Shown here in pieces: positions 6,897 to 15,024 of a stretch of DNA of 47,582 bases. The stretch is from Culturomica sp. GTDB lineage: Bacteria; Bacteroidota; Bacteroidia; Bacteroidales; Marinifilaceae. Each line of letters begins with the position of its first letter. Position 1 is the first letter of the stretch. The translations under genes were made by a program, and so were the position numbers. The stretch spans positions 1 through 47,582 of the forward strand of contig JAISVB010000011.1 of NCBI GenBank assembly GCA_031271755.1, given 5' to 3'. The notes beneath the pieces were generated by a model, which was not told the DNA's origin, made no database searches, and saw only the letters and a list, made by a program, of their open reading frames with translations.

Positions 6897-7979
6897 ATGA
6901 GATCATTTTATATTGGAAAATACGAGATAAAACTTCCCATCGTTCAGGGTGGTATGGGTGTGGGCGTGTCGCTCAACGGACTGGCAGCAGCGGTTGCCAA
7001 CGAAGGCGGCATAGGGGTTATTTCGGCGGCGGGGCTGGGACTGCTCTATCCCGAATACAAAAAAAGCACATACCTCGAAAGGTGCATCTATGGCCTTCGG
7101 GAAGAGATACACAAGGCGAGAGAAAAGACCTGCGGCGTTATAGGCGTCAACATTATGGTCGCGCTGTCGAACTTCGCCGACATGGTGCGCACGTCCATTG
7201 AGGAGAAGGTCGATGTGATCTTTGCCGGTGCGGGACTTCCGCTCGACCTGCCGTCATTCCTAAAGGCCGACAGCCGGACGCAACTTGTTCCTATCGTTTC
7301 GTCGTCTCGTGCGGCGCGGCTTATCTGCGAAAAATGGCTGGCCGGCTACAACTATCTGCCCGATGCTATTGTGGTCGAAGGCCCGAAAGCCGGAGGCCAC
7401 CTGGGGTTCAAGCGGGAGCAGATCGAAGATGAAAACTACGCGCTCGAACACCTGATACCGGAGGTGGTCGAAGTTACGCGGAGTTACGCCGACAGGAAAA
7501 GGATCCCTGTTATCGCAGCAGGCGGTATCTCGACGGGTGAAGACATTGCGCGGTTCATGGCTCTGGGAGCTTCGGCGGTACAGATGGGTTCGATCTTCGT
7601 GCCGACAAATGAATGCGATGCTTCGATGGAATTCAAAAAAGTCTATATCAACGGACACGCCGGGGATATGCGCATCATTCAAAGCCCTGTGGGTATGCCC
7701 GGCAGGGCTTTCGACGGCGAATTTATCCGCAGTGTGGCCGAGGGGAAAGAAAAACCGCGCTCCTGTCCGTTCCACTGCATCAAAACGTGCGACTACACCC
7801 AAAGCCCCTACTGCATAATCAAGGCTCTGTACAACGCCGCCCGGGGCAACATGAAAAAAGGCTATGTCTTTGCCGGTGGGAATGCCTATCTGGCCGACAA
7901 AATTCGCAGTGTGAAAGAGGTGGTCGATAAACTCAAGGCCGACTTTCTCCTCACAGAAGTGTCTTATCAGGCACAATAA
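6897..7979 (+). CDS. Nitronate monooxygenase-family flavoprotein
   Basis: The 360-residue protein is a TIM-barrel FMN enzyme of the nitronate monooxygenase/FabK-like family. Hallmarks are LPIVQGGMGVGVS (residues 14-26), GVIGVNIMVA, VVEGPKAGGHLG (phosphate/flavin loop), PVIAAGGISTG (residues 204-213) and GASAVQMGSIFV. It would oxidise propionate 3-nitronate or reduce an enoyl substrate with FMN; substrate cannot be read from sequence. Unusual is a Cys-rich stretch CPFHCIKTCDYTQSPYC near residues 287-303, present in a subset of anaerobe homologues and possibly metal binding. It leads a rightward set with two nucleic-acid-binding cold-shock type proteins. Confidence 0.85.
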   Translation: MRSFYIGKYEIKLPIVQGGMGVGVSLNGLAAAVANEGGIGVISAAGLGLLYPEYKKSTYLERCIYGLREEIHKAREKTCGVIGVNIMVALSNFADMVRTSIEEKVDVIFAGAGLPLDLPSFLKADSRTQLVPIVSSSRAARLICEKWLAGYNYLPDAIVVEGPKAGGHLGFKREQIEDENYALEHLIPEVVEVTRSYADRKRIPVIAAGGISTGEDIARFMALGASAVQMGSIFVPTNECDASMEFKKVYINGHAGDMRIIQSPVGMPGRAFDGEFIRSVAEGKEKPRSCPFHCIKTCDYTQSPYCIIKALYNAARGNMKKGYVFAGGNAYLADKIRSVKEVVDKLKADFLLTEVSYQAQ

Positions 7980-7995
7980 CCTTAAAAACAATTTA

Positions 7996-8439
7996 ATGGC
8001 AGTATCGCAATCATTCGGAAAAAGAGAGAACGAAAAGAAAAAACAGGCCAAGCGCCTTGAAAAACAAAAACGCAAGGAAGAACGTCAGGCCGGCGGCACT
8101 TCGTCGTTAGACGAGATGATCGCCTGGGTGGATGAAATGGGCAACATAGTCGATACTCCACCCGAGCAGCGCGGTAAACAGGAGGTCAGGCTGGAGGATG
8201 TGGTCATCTCCACCCCTAAAAAATATGAGCCGGAACCGGAACCGCTGAACGGGCGCATCGAATATTTTAACGCCGGTAAAGGCTATGGTTTCATAAAAGA
8301 TCGCGCTTCGACCGAAAAATACTTCTTCCACATATCCTCCGCCCCGGCGGGAATATCCGAAGGGGATATTGTAACATTTGAACTTGAACGCGGGACACGC
8401 GGCCTGAACGCAGTCAGAATCGCTCCGGCGACAAAATAG
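7996..8439 (+). CDS. Cold-shock-domain protein with charged N-terminal extension
   Basis: The 147-residue protein has a highly basic N-terminal region (KRENEKKKQAKRLEKQK, residues 9-32), an acidic linker, and a C-terminal cold-shock domain (about 84-144) with NAGKGYGFIKD (RNP1-like) and KYFFHISS (RNP2-like). It probably binds single-stranded RNA or DNA as an RNA chaperone. Such extended CSD proteins are common in Bacteroidota. It follows the flavoprotein by 16 bp and precedes the RRM protein gene. Confidence 0.88.
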   Translation: MAVSQSFGKRENEKKKQAKRLEKQKRKEERQAGGTSSLDEMIAWVDEMGNIVDTPPEQRGKQEVRLEDVVISTPKKYEPEPEPLNGRIEYFNAGKGYGFIKDRASTEKYFFHISSAPAGISEGDIVTFELERGTRGLNAVRIAPATK

Positions 8440-8463
8440 TACACAGACAATTCATTCACATAA

Positions 8464-8487
8464 AAACAAACAAACAAACAAACAAAC
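8464..8487 (+). repeat. AAAC tetranucleotide tract next to a start codon
   Basis: Six AAAC units run from 8464 to 8487 and end 4 nt before the ATG of the RRM protein. A-rich leaders favour translation in Bacteroidota, but a perfect tetranucleotide tract in this place could also change length by strand slippage and so tune spacing. Confidence 0.8.
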
Positions 8488-8491
8488 ACAC

Positions 8492-8794
8492 ATGGAAATT
8501 TACGTTTCAAATCTGAACTTTCGCACGAAAGCCGACAATTTGCAGGAGTTATTCGAACAGTACGGAGAGGTTTCTTCGGCTAACATTGTTACCGAGCGTG
8601 AAACCGGACGCTCACGCGGATTCGGTTTCGTAGAGATGCCGGACAACGACCAGGCCCGGAAGGCCATCGACGCGCTGAACAACACTGATTTCGAAGGCAG
8701 AACGATTACCGTGAACGAAGCTCGCCCGAAAACCGACAGGGATGACCGTCGGGGAGGCAACCGTGACGGGGGATACAACAAGAATCGTTACTGA
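8492..8794 (+). CDS. RRM-domain RNA-binding protein
   Basis: The 100-residue protein is one RNA recognition motif followed by a short RG-rich tail (DRRGGNRDGGYNKNRY). RNP2 is IYVSNL (residues 3-8) and RNP1 is RGFGFVEM (residues 42-49), with the aromatic residues kept. Bacterial RRM proteins of this size are abundant in Bacteroidota, where they act as global post-transcriptional regulators. It stands 52 bp after the cold-shock-domain gene, with the AAAC tract in its leader, and may be co-transcribed or have its own start. Confidence 0.93.
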   Translation: MEIYVSNLNFRTKADNLQELFEQYGEVSSANIVTERETGRSRGFGFVEMPDNDQARKAIDALNNTDFEGRTITVNEARPKTDRDDRRGGNRDGGYNKNRY

Positions 8795-8811
8795 TCACTC
8801 CGGCCGGACTG

Positions 8812-8973
8812 TTAGATCTTTTCGAACTTGATACCCAGACGCAGGCTGCGTTCGGTGGGAAGGTTATCGAAACGGATCATGCAGGCAGAGGCTTTGAGGT
8901 CAACGGCGGTAATGGTGCCGGCGCCGGATACGAGGTGCCGCACCACATCGCCCACTGCTAAAATCTCCGACAA
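8812..8973 (-). pseudogene. Orphan UvrD/PcrA C-terminal-type (Tudor-like) fragment
   Basis: On the minus strand a frame of about 53 codons ends at 8812 and reads ...EILAVGDVVRHLV, SGAGTITAVDLKA, CMIRFDN, ...GIKFEKI. This is the pattern of the small Tudor-like domain at the very C-terminus of UvrD/PcrA/DUF3553 proteins (VGDxVxHxxFGxGxVxx...VxFxxxGxKxLxxxFxxL). There is no ATG: only TTG at 8973 or GTG at 8955 could start it, and an in-frame stop lies shortly upstream. It is either the remnant of a helicase gene or a stand-alone small domain protein. It lies convergent to the RRM gene. Confidence 0.4.
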
Positions 8974-9006
8974 GGTTGCCCGGAGAAAGCGACGACGGAA
9001 TCGGTC

Positions 9007-9612
9007 TTATCTCGACAATTTCAACATCTTTACCGCGCCGCGAAGAACGACAAGGAAGACGATGACCCCTATAATCAGGTCGGGGATCCTGCTTTCGAGC
9101 AACCATACCAACCCTCCGGCAACGATCACCCCCATATTGATGATCACATCGTTGGCCGAAAATATAACACTCGCTTTTATGTGAGCGTCGTTGCTTTTCA
9201 TGCGTTGCAACAGCCATAGACAGACAGCATTGGCCATAAGCGCAAGTACCGAGATCCCTATCATCGATCGGAAATCGGGCATCATCCCGGATCCTGCAAA
9301 ACGGCGAATGACCTCTGCCAAACCGAGAATGGCAGGGAGAAATTCGAACAGTCCGCTCCATAACGCCACCCGTTTTTTTCGCGCCACTGCCGCGCCGACA
9401 ACTGCAAGGCTCATACCGTAAACCAATGCGTCGGCCAACATATCGAGGCTGTCGGCAATCAGCCCCATCGAACGGGATAACAATCCGCAGGTAATTTCGA
9501 CGATAAAGAATGCAGCATTGATAGCCAATACCGCCCACAGCACTTTGCGCTGGCGTTTGTCCTCATACTCCACACTTCCGTGGCAACCGCAGGTACATGT
9601 TGTCTGTTCCAT
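9007..9612 (-). CDS. CDF-type cation transporter lacking the cytoplasmic domain
   Basis: The 201-residue membrane protein has about six hydrophobic segments and the CDF/TMEM163-like metal-site pattern in helix 2 (GLIADSLDMLADALVYG) and helix 5 (ASVIFSANDVIINMGV), each with Asp residues positioned for metal binding. The usual C-terminal metal-sensing domain is missing; the protein ends MLKLSR after the last helix. The N-terminus has a soft-metal motif CTCGCHG (residues 6-12). It likely exports Zn, Co, Ni or a similar cation; specificity is unknown. It is transcribed away from ssb. Confidence 0.8.
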   Translation of the reverse strand: MEQTTCTCGCHGSVEYEDKRQRKVLWAVLAINAAFFIVEITCGLLSRSMGLIADSLDMLADALVYGMSLAVVGAAVARKKRVALWSGLFEFLPAILGLAEVIRRFAGSGMMPDFRSMIGISVLALMANAVCLWLLQRMKSNDAHIKASVIFSANDVIINMGVIVAGGLVWLLESRIPDLIIGVIVFLVVLRGAVKMLKLSR

Positions 9613-9766
9613 ACGATAACAAAATTATACAAAATCCGGGAGAGAGCGCCATCTTTTCCGGTTTTTGAGCTGCACGGCCGGGTAAATTTTTTTTTTTGCT
9701 TTTTTTCCGCTACCTTCGTTTTTTGATTGTTTTCCCCTATCTTGTGGAAAACCAAACAACACAACT

Positions 9767-10207
9767 ATGGTAAACAAAGTTATTTTAATCGGAAATGTCG
9801 GCGCCGACCCGGAAGTCAGGTACCTGGAGGGCGGTGTAGCCGTTGCGAACCTGCGCCTGGCAACTACGGAAAACTACAAAAACCGGAACGGGGAAAAAGT
9901 AGAACAGACCGAGTGGCACAGCGTTGTTCTCTGGAGAGGCTTAGCGGAAATCGTTGAAAAATACGTCAAGAAAGGGATGCGCCTTTACATCGAAGGCAGG
10001 CTCCGCACCCGTGCCTGGGACGACCAGAGCGGTAACAAAAGGTATACAACGGAAATATACGCCGACAATATGCAAATGCTCTCCTTTGGACGTCCGGACG
10101 GAACTGAAGCTCCGGTACGGGAGGCGACGCCCTCTTTTTCCAAGCCGGCTTCGGCGGAAATCCCTGCCGCTCCGGAAGGCGACGACAGCGACGATCTGCC
10201 GTTCTGA
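9767..10207 (+). CDS. ssb: Single-stranded DNA-binding protein
   Basis: The 146-residue protein has the OB-fold of SSB ([19 protein letters not shown]..., [26 protein letters not shown]) and a disordered tail that ends DDLPF, the partner-binding tip. It coats ssDNA in replication and repair. It is the first gene of the ssb-gldE-gldD order conserved across Bacteroidota. Confidence 0.97.
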   Translation: MVNKVILIGNVGADPEVRYLEGGVAVANLRLATTENYKNRNGEKVEQTEWHSVVLWRGLAEIVEKYVKKGMRLYIEGRLRTRAWDDQSGNKRYTTEIYADNMQMLSFGRPDGTEAPVREATPSFSKPASAEIPAAPEGDDSDDLPF

Positions 10208-10216
10208 AACAGGCAA

Positions 10217-10244
10217 GGCCCGGACTCCGGCAGGTTTCCGGGCC
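10217..10244 (+). terminator. GC-rich hairpin after ssb, possible attenuator
   Basis: GGCCCGGA (10217-10224) pairs exactly with TCCGGGCC (10237-10244) around a 12-nt loop, 10 nt after the ssb stop. No T run follows, so it may weaken read-through into gldE or stabilise the ssb mRNA 3' end rather than terminate fully. Confidence 0.35.
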
Positions 10245-10283
10245 CTCCTCCGGGAACAATATGTTTAACCAATTACCGCTACT

Positions 10284-11585
10284 TTGGAACCTGACCTGCT
10301 ACCCTGTATCGCTGCGATTGTTTTCAACGGATTTTTAAGCATGGACATTGTCCTGACCGTTATCCTGATCTGCCTGCTCTTCTGTTCCGCTGTTATCTCC
10401 GCATCGGAGGTGGCCTATTTTTCCCTGACACCCGGACAAGTGGAAGAACTCCGGACGGAAGGCCACATCAAAGCGTACCATTTGTTCAAAAAACCGGACA
10501 AATTATTGGCTACCATCTTAATATCGAACAATTTCGTCAATGTGGGTATTGTGATCATCTCCTCCTACCTGGTAGATTCCCTGTTCGACTTTTCCGCCAA
10601 CCCGATCACCGGTTTTGTCATTCAGGTCATCGTGGTCACCTTTTTGATCCTGCTGTTCGGTGAAATAACCCCGAAACTTTACGCCAACCGGGCGCAAAAA
10701 CAGGTGGCTGTATTCATGCAGACGCCCCTCACCGTGGTGGAGTTCCTTTGCAGGCCGCTCTCCTGGCTGCTGATCCACTCCACCTCCCTGATCCGCAACA
10801 GGGCGGGTAAAAAGAACAACATATCCATCGACCAGCTCTCCAAAGCCCTGGAATTGACCAAGGAAGATGAGATCAACGAGGAGAAGGAGATCCTGGAAGG
10901 GATCGTTCGCTTCAGCAACATCTCCGTACTCGACATCATCCGCCCGCGCATCAACATCATTTCCGTGGATTGCGAGGACTCCTTTACGCAGGTAAAAGAG
11001 GTGATCATCGAACACGGGTATTCCCGCATTCCGGTATACGACGGGAACCTGGACAATATCGCAGGAGTGCTGTACATCAAAGATCTGCTCCCCCATCTGC
11101 AAGAAGACGACACGTTCCGGTGGCAGGATCTTTTGCGCCCCGCCTACTTTGTTCCGGAAACTAAAAAGATCAACGACCTGCTGGAAGAGTTCCAATCCAA
11201 GAAAGTGCACTTAGCCATTGTGGTAGACGAATACGGCGGAACCTCCGGCATGGTCACGATGGAAGACATTCTGGAAGAGATCGTCGGGGAGATCAACGAC
11301 GAAACCGACGAAAAAGAGCAAAATTACATCCGGATCCAGAACAACGCTTACATTTTCGAGGGACAGACGCTTTTGTACGACTTTGAAAAGACGCTCGGAT
11401 TAGACAGCGAATCTTTCCGGGAGATCGAAGGAGAAGCCGACACCCTGGCCGGATTGATCCTGGAGATCAAAGGGGAGCTTCCCAGGAAAAACGAGGTGAT
11501 CACCTACCAAAACCACAAATTCACCATATTGGACGTAGACAACCGGAGAATAAAGAAGATCAAGTATGAAGCGAACGTGCAGTAA
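10284..11585 (+). CDS. gldE: GldE: CBS-domain CorC/CNNM-like membrane protein
   Basis: The protein has an N-terminal DUF21/CNNM membrane domain (about four hydrophobic segments to residue 170), two CBS motifs (about 220-350; RPRINIISVDCEDSF and RPAYFVPETKKIND), and a C-terminal CorC_HlyC domain. GldE supports GldD and the type IX secretion/gliding system in Flavobacterium and is retained in non-gliding Bacteroidales. Start choice: TTG at 10284 gives the EPDLLPC N-terminus resembling family members; ATG at 10341 (MDIVLTVIL) is the alternative. Its end overlaps gldD by 20 bp. Confidence 0.9.
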   Translation: MEPDLLPCIAAIVFNGFLSMDIVLTVILICLLFCSAVISASEVAYFSLTPGQVEELRTEGHIKAYHLFKKPDKLLATILISNNFVNVGIVIISSYLVDSLFDFSANPITGFVIQVIVVTFLILLFGEITPKLYANRAQKQVAVFMQTPLTVVEFLCRPLSWLLIHSTSLIRNRAGKKNNISIDQLSKALELTKEDEINEEKEILEGIVRFSNISVLDIIRPRINIISVDCEDSFTQVKEVIIEHGYSRIPVYDGNLDNIAGVLYIKDLLPHLQEDDTFRWQDLLRPAYFVPETKKINDLLEEFQSKKVHLAIVVDEYGGTSGMVTMEDILEEIVGEINDETDEKEQNYIRIQNNAYIFEGQTLLYDFEKTLGLDSESFREIEGEADTLAGLILEIKGELPRKNEVITYQNHKFTILDVDNRRIKKIKYEANVQ

Positions 11586-12234
11586 TCCGGTGTGCCTGTT
11601 TCTTTTGTTTTTTCTCCTCTTTCCGAGTTGCCGGGAAGAGTATACCCCGAAACCATACGGTTACTTCCGGATCGATTTCCCGGAAAAGCGCTATACGCTG
11701 CTGGACGAACCACTCCCCTACCGGTCTGCCGTTGCCACCGAAGCGCGGGTGGTGTACGATACGTCGCCGGAAGCAGAACCTTACTGGATCGACATTGTTT
11801 ATCCGGATTACAAAGCCGTGATCAACATTTCGTACAAGGAGATTGTTTCCGACACCTCTTTGGAGGTCTTTCTGCAGGACAACCACCGGTTGGTATACGC
11901 CCACACCGGCAAAGCGGAAGCCATCAACGAATGGCCTTTAGTCCGGAAAGAGGAGGACACCCCGGTGTTGGGAATACTCTACCTTATCGAAGGGAATGCC
12001 GCCTCTCCCGCCCAGTTTTTTGTGACCGACTCCGTGCGGCACTTTCTCCGGGGATCGCTCTACTTTGAAAGCCGTCCCAACAAAGACTCGCTCGCTCCGG
12101 TCGTGGAGTACTTAAAAAAGGACATCATCGAACTGATGGAATCCGTCCGTTTTGAAAGCAAAAAAGGATCGGGGCTCTACCGAGAGAGCATAACGAAGAA
12201 AAAGCAATATTTAGAAGCCCCCGTCAGAAGATAA
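11566..12234 (+). CDS. gldD: GldD lipoprotein
   Basis: The 222-residue protein has a lipoprotein signal with lipobox LFPSC (Cys22) and the GldD hallmark PKPYGYFRIDFPEK right after it. GldD is needed for gliding and type IX secretion in Flavobacterium; in Bacteroidales it is conserved without gliding. It overlaps gldE by 20 bp, and its end overlaps tail-to-tail by 11 bp with the next gene on the other strand, leaving no space for a terminator. Confidence 0.95.
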   Translation: MKRTCSNPVCLFLLFFLLFPSCREEYTPKPYGYFRIDFPEKRYTLLDEPLPYRSAVATEARVVYDTSPEAEPYWIDIVYPDYKAVINISYKEIVSDTSLEVFLQDNHRLVYAHTGKAEAINEWPLVRKEEDTPVLGILYLIEGNAASPAQFFVTDSVRHFLRGSLYFESRPNKDSLAPVVEYLKKDIIELMESVRFESKKGSGLYRESITKKKQYLEAPVRR

Positions 12235-13822
12235 ATTCTCCCTGTGCCGTATAAGGCGCAGGAATACCGGCAAGGCGGCAAAGAGTCGGCAAAACATCCG
12301 TCATCCGGCATTCATTCCGGAACATTGCATTTGCATCCGTTCCTGCACCCGCACCATAAAAATAGAGCGGTACTTTGGTGCGTTTGCTGTAACGGAAATA
12401 AAAATCCTCCTTGTCCTGCAAAGCCGGTATCCAGGCCGGTTGCAGGCAAAACAGAACATCTCCGCTCCTTTTCTGGGAAAAAGCATTCTGCATCCGCCAC
12501 TCCTGTCCATACGCAAAAGCGTTGTGTGTAAGCGAATAAGCCGTCAATACTTTGGAAACTCCTTCAAATTCGATCAAAAATCCGGCCACCAGATCCTGCA
12601 CCTCCTGCAAAGAGAGTTTTTTGGCTTCAATGAGTTCCCGGTTCAGATAGATCTGCCCCGCATCGTAATCCGCAATCCACTCCCCCGCTCCATATACTAA
12701 GTTGAGGTACGATTTCAGCAGGGAAACCGATTTGAAAATACGAAAATAATCGCCGTGCACTTTCAGCTTCTCCAACTCCTCCGGAAGCAGTTCCCGGGCT
12801 TCGGAAAAAGTCATAAAAACCGTGTAGTTTCCCCTGCCGACTTTCTGATCCAGCAACTCCAGCAGTTTTTTTACGTCCCGGTCCAACCGGAGCACCAGAT
12901 CCCGGAACTCCGGCGCGTAGACGCCAAAATCCCGGTTCATATAATCCAGGGCCGAAAAATTCAGGGCCAATAAATCCACATCGTTGTCTTTTCCGAGCTT
13001 GGCTTCGTCCACCACTTTCCCGGCCAGGTCGGCTACCAGGGTGTTCCCATACGGAGCGCCCTTCAACACCCGGTAAGTATTGAACTGTTTCCGCGCCTGC
13101 GACAGATCGTAGAAAAAACCGCTCCCCAAGCCTATTTTATTTCTCAGGCGGGTGGCCGCACTCCCGCCCATTTCGTCTTCCAGAGACATCCACCCCTTGC
13201 GGATCATAAAGTCCGATTCGAGCAACCGGTTGTAGGAGTGCATCCACCGGGGCAATGTGTCGGCATAGTAGGCAGACGACACCCACTTTCCGCTCTTCTC
13301 GCTTAGCCAAAATGCCATGTCCGCACAGGAACCTCCGCTCAGCACCGCCTCTTCGGCATTCAATCCGATGCTGTACACCCGGGAGAACACGTTGTTCATC
13401 TTCAACACACAGCCCGCCGTCAGCGTCTGCAACTGCTCCGGAGAGGCCCCCGTCTCCCGGCCGCCCTCCCCGATCTCCGCATAGCTGCCTGACCGCACGC
13501 TGTTTTCCCGGACTTTCCGGAGACGGTTGTACCAGTCGTGTGCAACGATCCCGTGCTCCGAAGGCAACAGGCCGGAGTAGAGGGTCGCCTGATCCGTTCC
13601 GCTCTGGCTATAAGCATATTCGTAATCCGCCAGCGTCATTTTTCCCTGGTGCAGGATCCGCTTCAATCCCCCTTCGCCCAGTTCGTTTGCATAGATGGTA
13701 AACCATTCGGGATAAAACTGATTCAACGTGATACCGACCACTAACTTCGTTTTATTCTCGGAAGCGAAGAGAAACAAGGCGTTCAGTAGAAATGCGACCA
13801 GCAGAAGGGATCTTTTTGTCAT
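12224..13822 (-). CDS. Secreted PafA-like alkaline phosphatase relative, probably inactive
   Basis: The 532-residue protein has a signal peptide (MTKRSLLLVAFLLNALFLFA) and the fold landmarks of PafA-type phosphatases: KLVVGITLNQFYPEW, YSGLLPSEHGIVAHDWYN, DLLALNFSALDYMNRDFG, VFMTFSEARE and KVPLYFYGAG. The metal ligands are missing at most expected places: Asp to Asn34 in the first strand, His to Arg in LDYMNRD, Asp-His to Ser-Glu in FMTFSEAR, and the late His in the segment before VPLYFYG. Ser74 stands at the nucleophile position. It is best seen as a pseudo-phosphatase, perhaps a binding protein or chaperone. The ATG at 13822 is chosen because a TTG at 13843 lies inside the promoter. Confidence 0.8.
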   Translation of the reverse strand: MTKRSLLLVAFLLNALFLFASENKTKLVVGITLNQFYPEWFTIYANELGEGGLKRILHQGKMTLADYEYAYSQSGTDQATLYSGLLPSEHGIVAHDWYNRLRKVRENSVRSGSYAEIGEGGRETGASPEQLQTLTAGCVLKMNNVFSRVYSIGLNAEEAVLSGGSCADMAFWLSEKSGKWVSSAYYADTLPRWMHSYNRLLESDFMIRKGWMSLEDEMGGSAATRLRNKIGLGSGFFYDLSQARKQFNTYRVLKGAPYGNTLVADLAGKVVDEAKLGKDNDVDLLALNFSALDYMNRDFGVYAPEFRDLVLRLDRDVKKLLELLDQKVGRGNYTVFMTFSEARELLPEELEKLKVHGDYFRIFKSVSLLKSYLNLVYGAGEWIADYDAGQIYLNRELIEAKKLSLQEVQDLVAGFLIEFEGVSKVLTAYSLTHNAFAYGQEWRMQNAFSQKRSGDVLFCLQPAWIPALQDKEDFYFRYSKRTKVPLYFYGAGAGTDANAMFRNECRMTDVLPTLCRLAGIPAPYTAQGEFIF

Positions 13823-13840
13823 GTACAGCGTATTTTTGCG

Positions 13841-13848
13841 CAAAGGTA
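13841..13848 (-). promoter_or_regulatory. -7 box of the pseudo-phosphatase gene
   Basis: On the minus strand TACCTTTG (13848 to 13841) precedes the ATG at 13822 by 19 bp, with TTTG further upstream. It matches the Bacteroidota -7 consensus and implies a very short leader of about a dozen nucleotides. Confidence 0.6.
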
Positions 13849-13904
13849 AAACAAATTGGTTTTTTTTCTTAATTTTACCGGGTTAATTGCAAGTTATCAA
13901 AGGT

Positions 13905-14528
13905 ATGGACCACAAGAAAATCGAATTGGCGGAGAAGCTCAGGAAGTACATCCATCACTACGGGATACACGATTTTACAGAAGAACACCTGAACCGGGTC
14001 GGTCTGACGCTAAACGAACTGAAACAGCATTTTACAAGCCGGGAGGATATCGTACGTACCATTTGGGAGCACGAACGGAACTGTTTCGAAGCCATATTTA
14101 CCGAATACAATTTCGACGGTTGGAATGCCATTGATATTTTGCTGATCGTGGGCAACGAAATCAACGAACGCTTTTTCCATGTCACCCCTTCGGTGACCAT
14201 GCAACTGGCCGAAGCGTTTCCTGTTCTGTACGAACAGCACAAAAATCTCCGTTCCGAATTTATTTTCGAAAAATTCAAGATCAACATCGAAAAGGGAATG
14301 GAACAGGGCATTTACAAAGACGACGTTTCCAGCGAAATGATCACGCGGATGTGCATCGCCCGGCTCAACGACATTCACAATCCGGAGATCTATCCGCCGG
14401 AAGGTTATACGTTTGCCACCATCTTCAACAACATGATCGACCACGTTGTAAAATCCGTTACGAACGAAGAGGGGAAAAACTATTACAAACAGCGCAAACA
14501 ACTGTACAGCGTACTGAATTTCAGATAA
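13905..14528 (+). CDS. TetR/AcrR-like transcriptional regulator
   Basis: The 207-residue protein starts MDHKKIELAEKLRKYIHHYG and has a TetR-type N-terminal HTH of which the second helix pair is divergent (FTEEHLNRVGLTLNELKQHFTSREDIVRTIWEHER). The C-terminal two thirds is helical and fits a ligand-binding domain. Ligand and targets are unknown. The ATG at 13905 is used; a TTG six codons upstream also reads in frame. It is divergent from the pseudo-phosphatase and sits 18 bp before the Lrp-type gene, so the two regulators may be co-transcribed. Confidence 0.75.
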   Translation: MDHKKIELAEKLRKYIHHYGIHDFTEEHLNRVGLTLNELKQHFTSREDIVRTIWEHERNCFEAIFTEYNFDGWNAIDILLIVGNEINERFFHVTPSVTMQLAEAFPVLYEQHKNLRSEFIFEKFKINIEKGMEQGIYKDDVSSEMITRMCIARLNDIHNPEIYPPEGYTFATIFNNMIDHVVKSVTNEEGKNYYKQRKQLYSVLNFR

Positions 14529-14546
14529 TTCATTAAAAAGACATCT

Positions 14547-15014
14547 ATGAAATACCAGATCGACGATATAGACAAAAAGATCCTTTCTTATTTAGTCAAA
14601 GACGCCCGGATCCCTTTTTTGGAAATTGCCCGGGCGTGCGGCATTTCCGGAGCCGCTATCCACCAGCGCGTTAAAAAAATGGAGGACGCCGGTATCATCG
14701 AAGGATCGCATTTCGTAGTTAAACCAAGAGCGCTCGGATTGAAAATCTGCGCCTATATCGGCGTTGTGCTGGATCACGCCCACCAATACAAATCGGTGGT
14801 AAAAGAGTTGGAAAAGATTCCGGAAATTACGGAATGTCATTTTATCACGGGAAATTATGCGTTCCTGATCAAACTCCGGTGCAACAACCACCAACACCTG
14901 ATGGATGTATTGATCAACACCTTGCAAAACGTACCGGGCATCTCCAAAACAGAAACCTTTATCTCTTTAGATCAGCTCATTGAAAGGCAGATCGACATCA
15001 TACAGGAGTCTTAG
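14547..15014 (+). CDS. Lrp/AsnC-family transcriptional regulator
   Basis: The 155-residue protein has the N-terminal AsnC HTH (IDDIDKKILSYLVKDARIPF, AIHQRVKKMEDAGIIEG) and the C-terminal RAM domain (KICAYIGVVLDHAHQY, ITECHFITGNYAFLIKLR). Such proteins form octamers that sense amino acids. The end (ISKTETFISLDQLIERQIDI) is typical of a Bacteroidota subgroup. It converges on clpC with 10 bp between stops. Confidence 0.93.
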   Translation: MKYQIDDIDKKILSYLVKDARIPFLEIARACGISGAAIHQRVKKMEDAGIIEGSHFVVKPRALGLKICAYIGVVLDHAHQYKSVVKELEKIPEITECHFITGNYAFLIKLRCNNHQHLMDVLINTLQNVPGISKTETFISLDQLIERQIDIIQES

Positions 15015-15024
15015 AAACAGACTC

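Noticed and set aside
8799..8808. TCCGGCCGGA palindrome between the RRM gene and the UvrD-like fragment as a two-way terminator
   Set aside because: Only 10 bp, no loop and no T run on either side.
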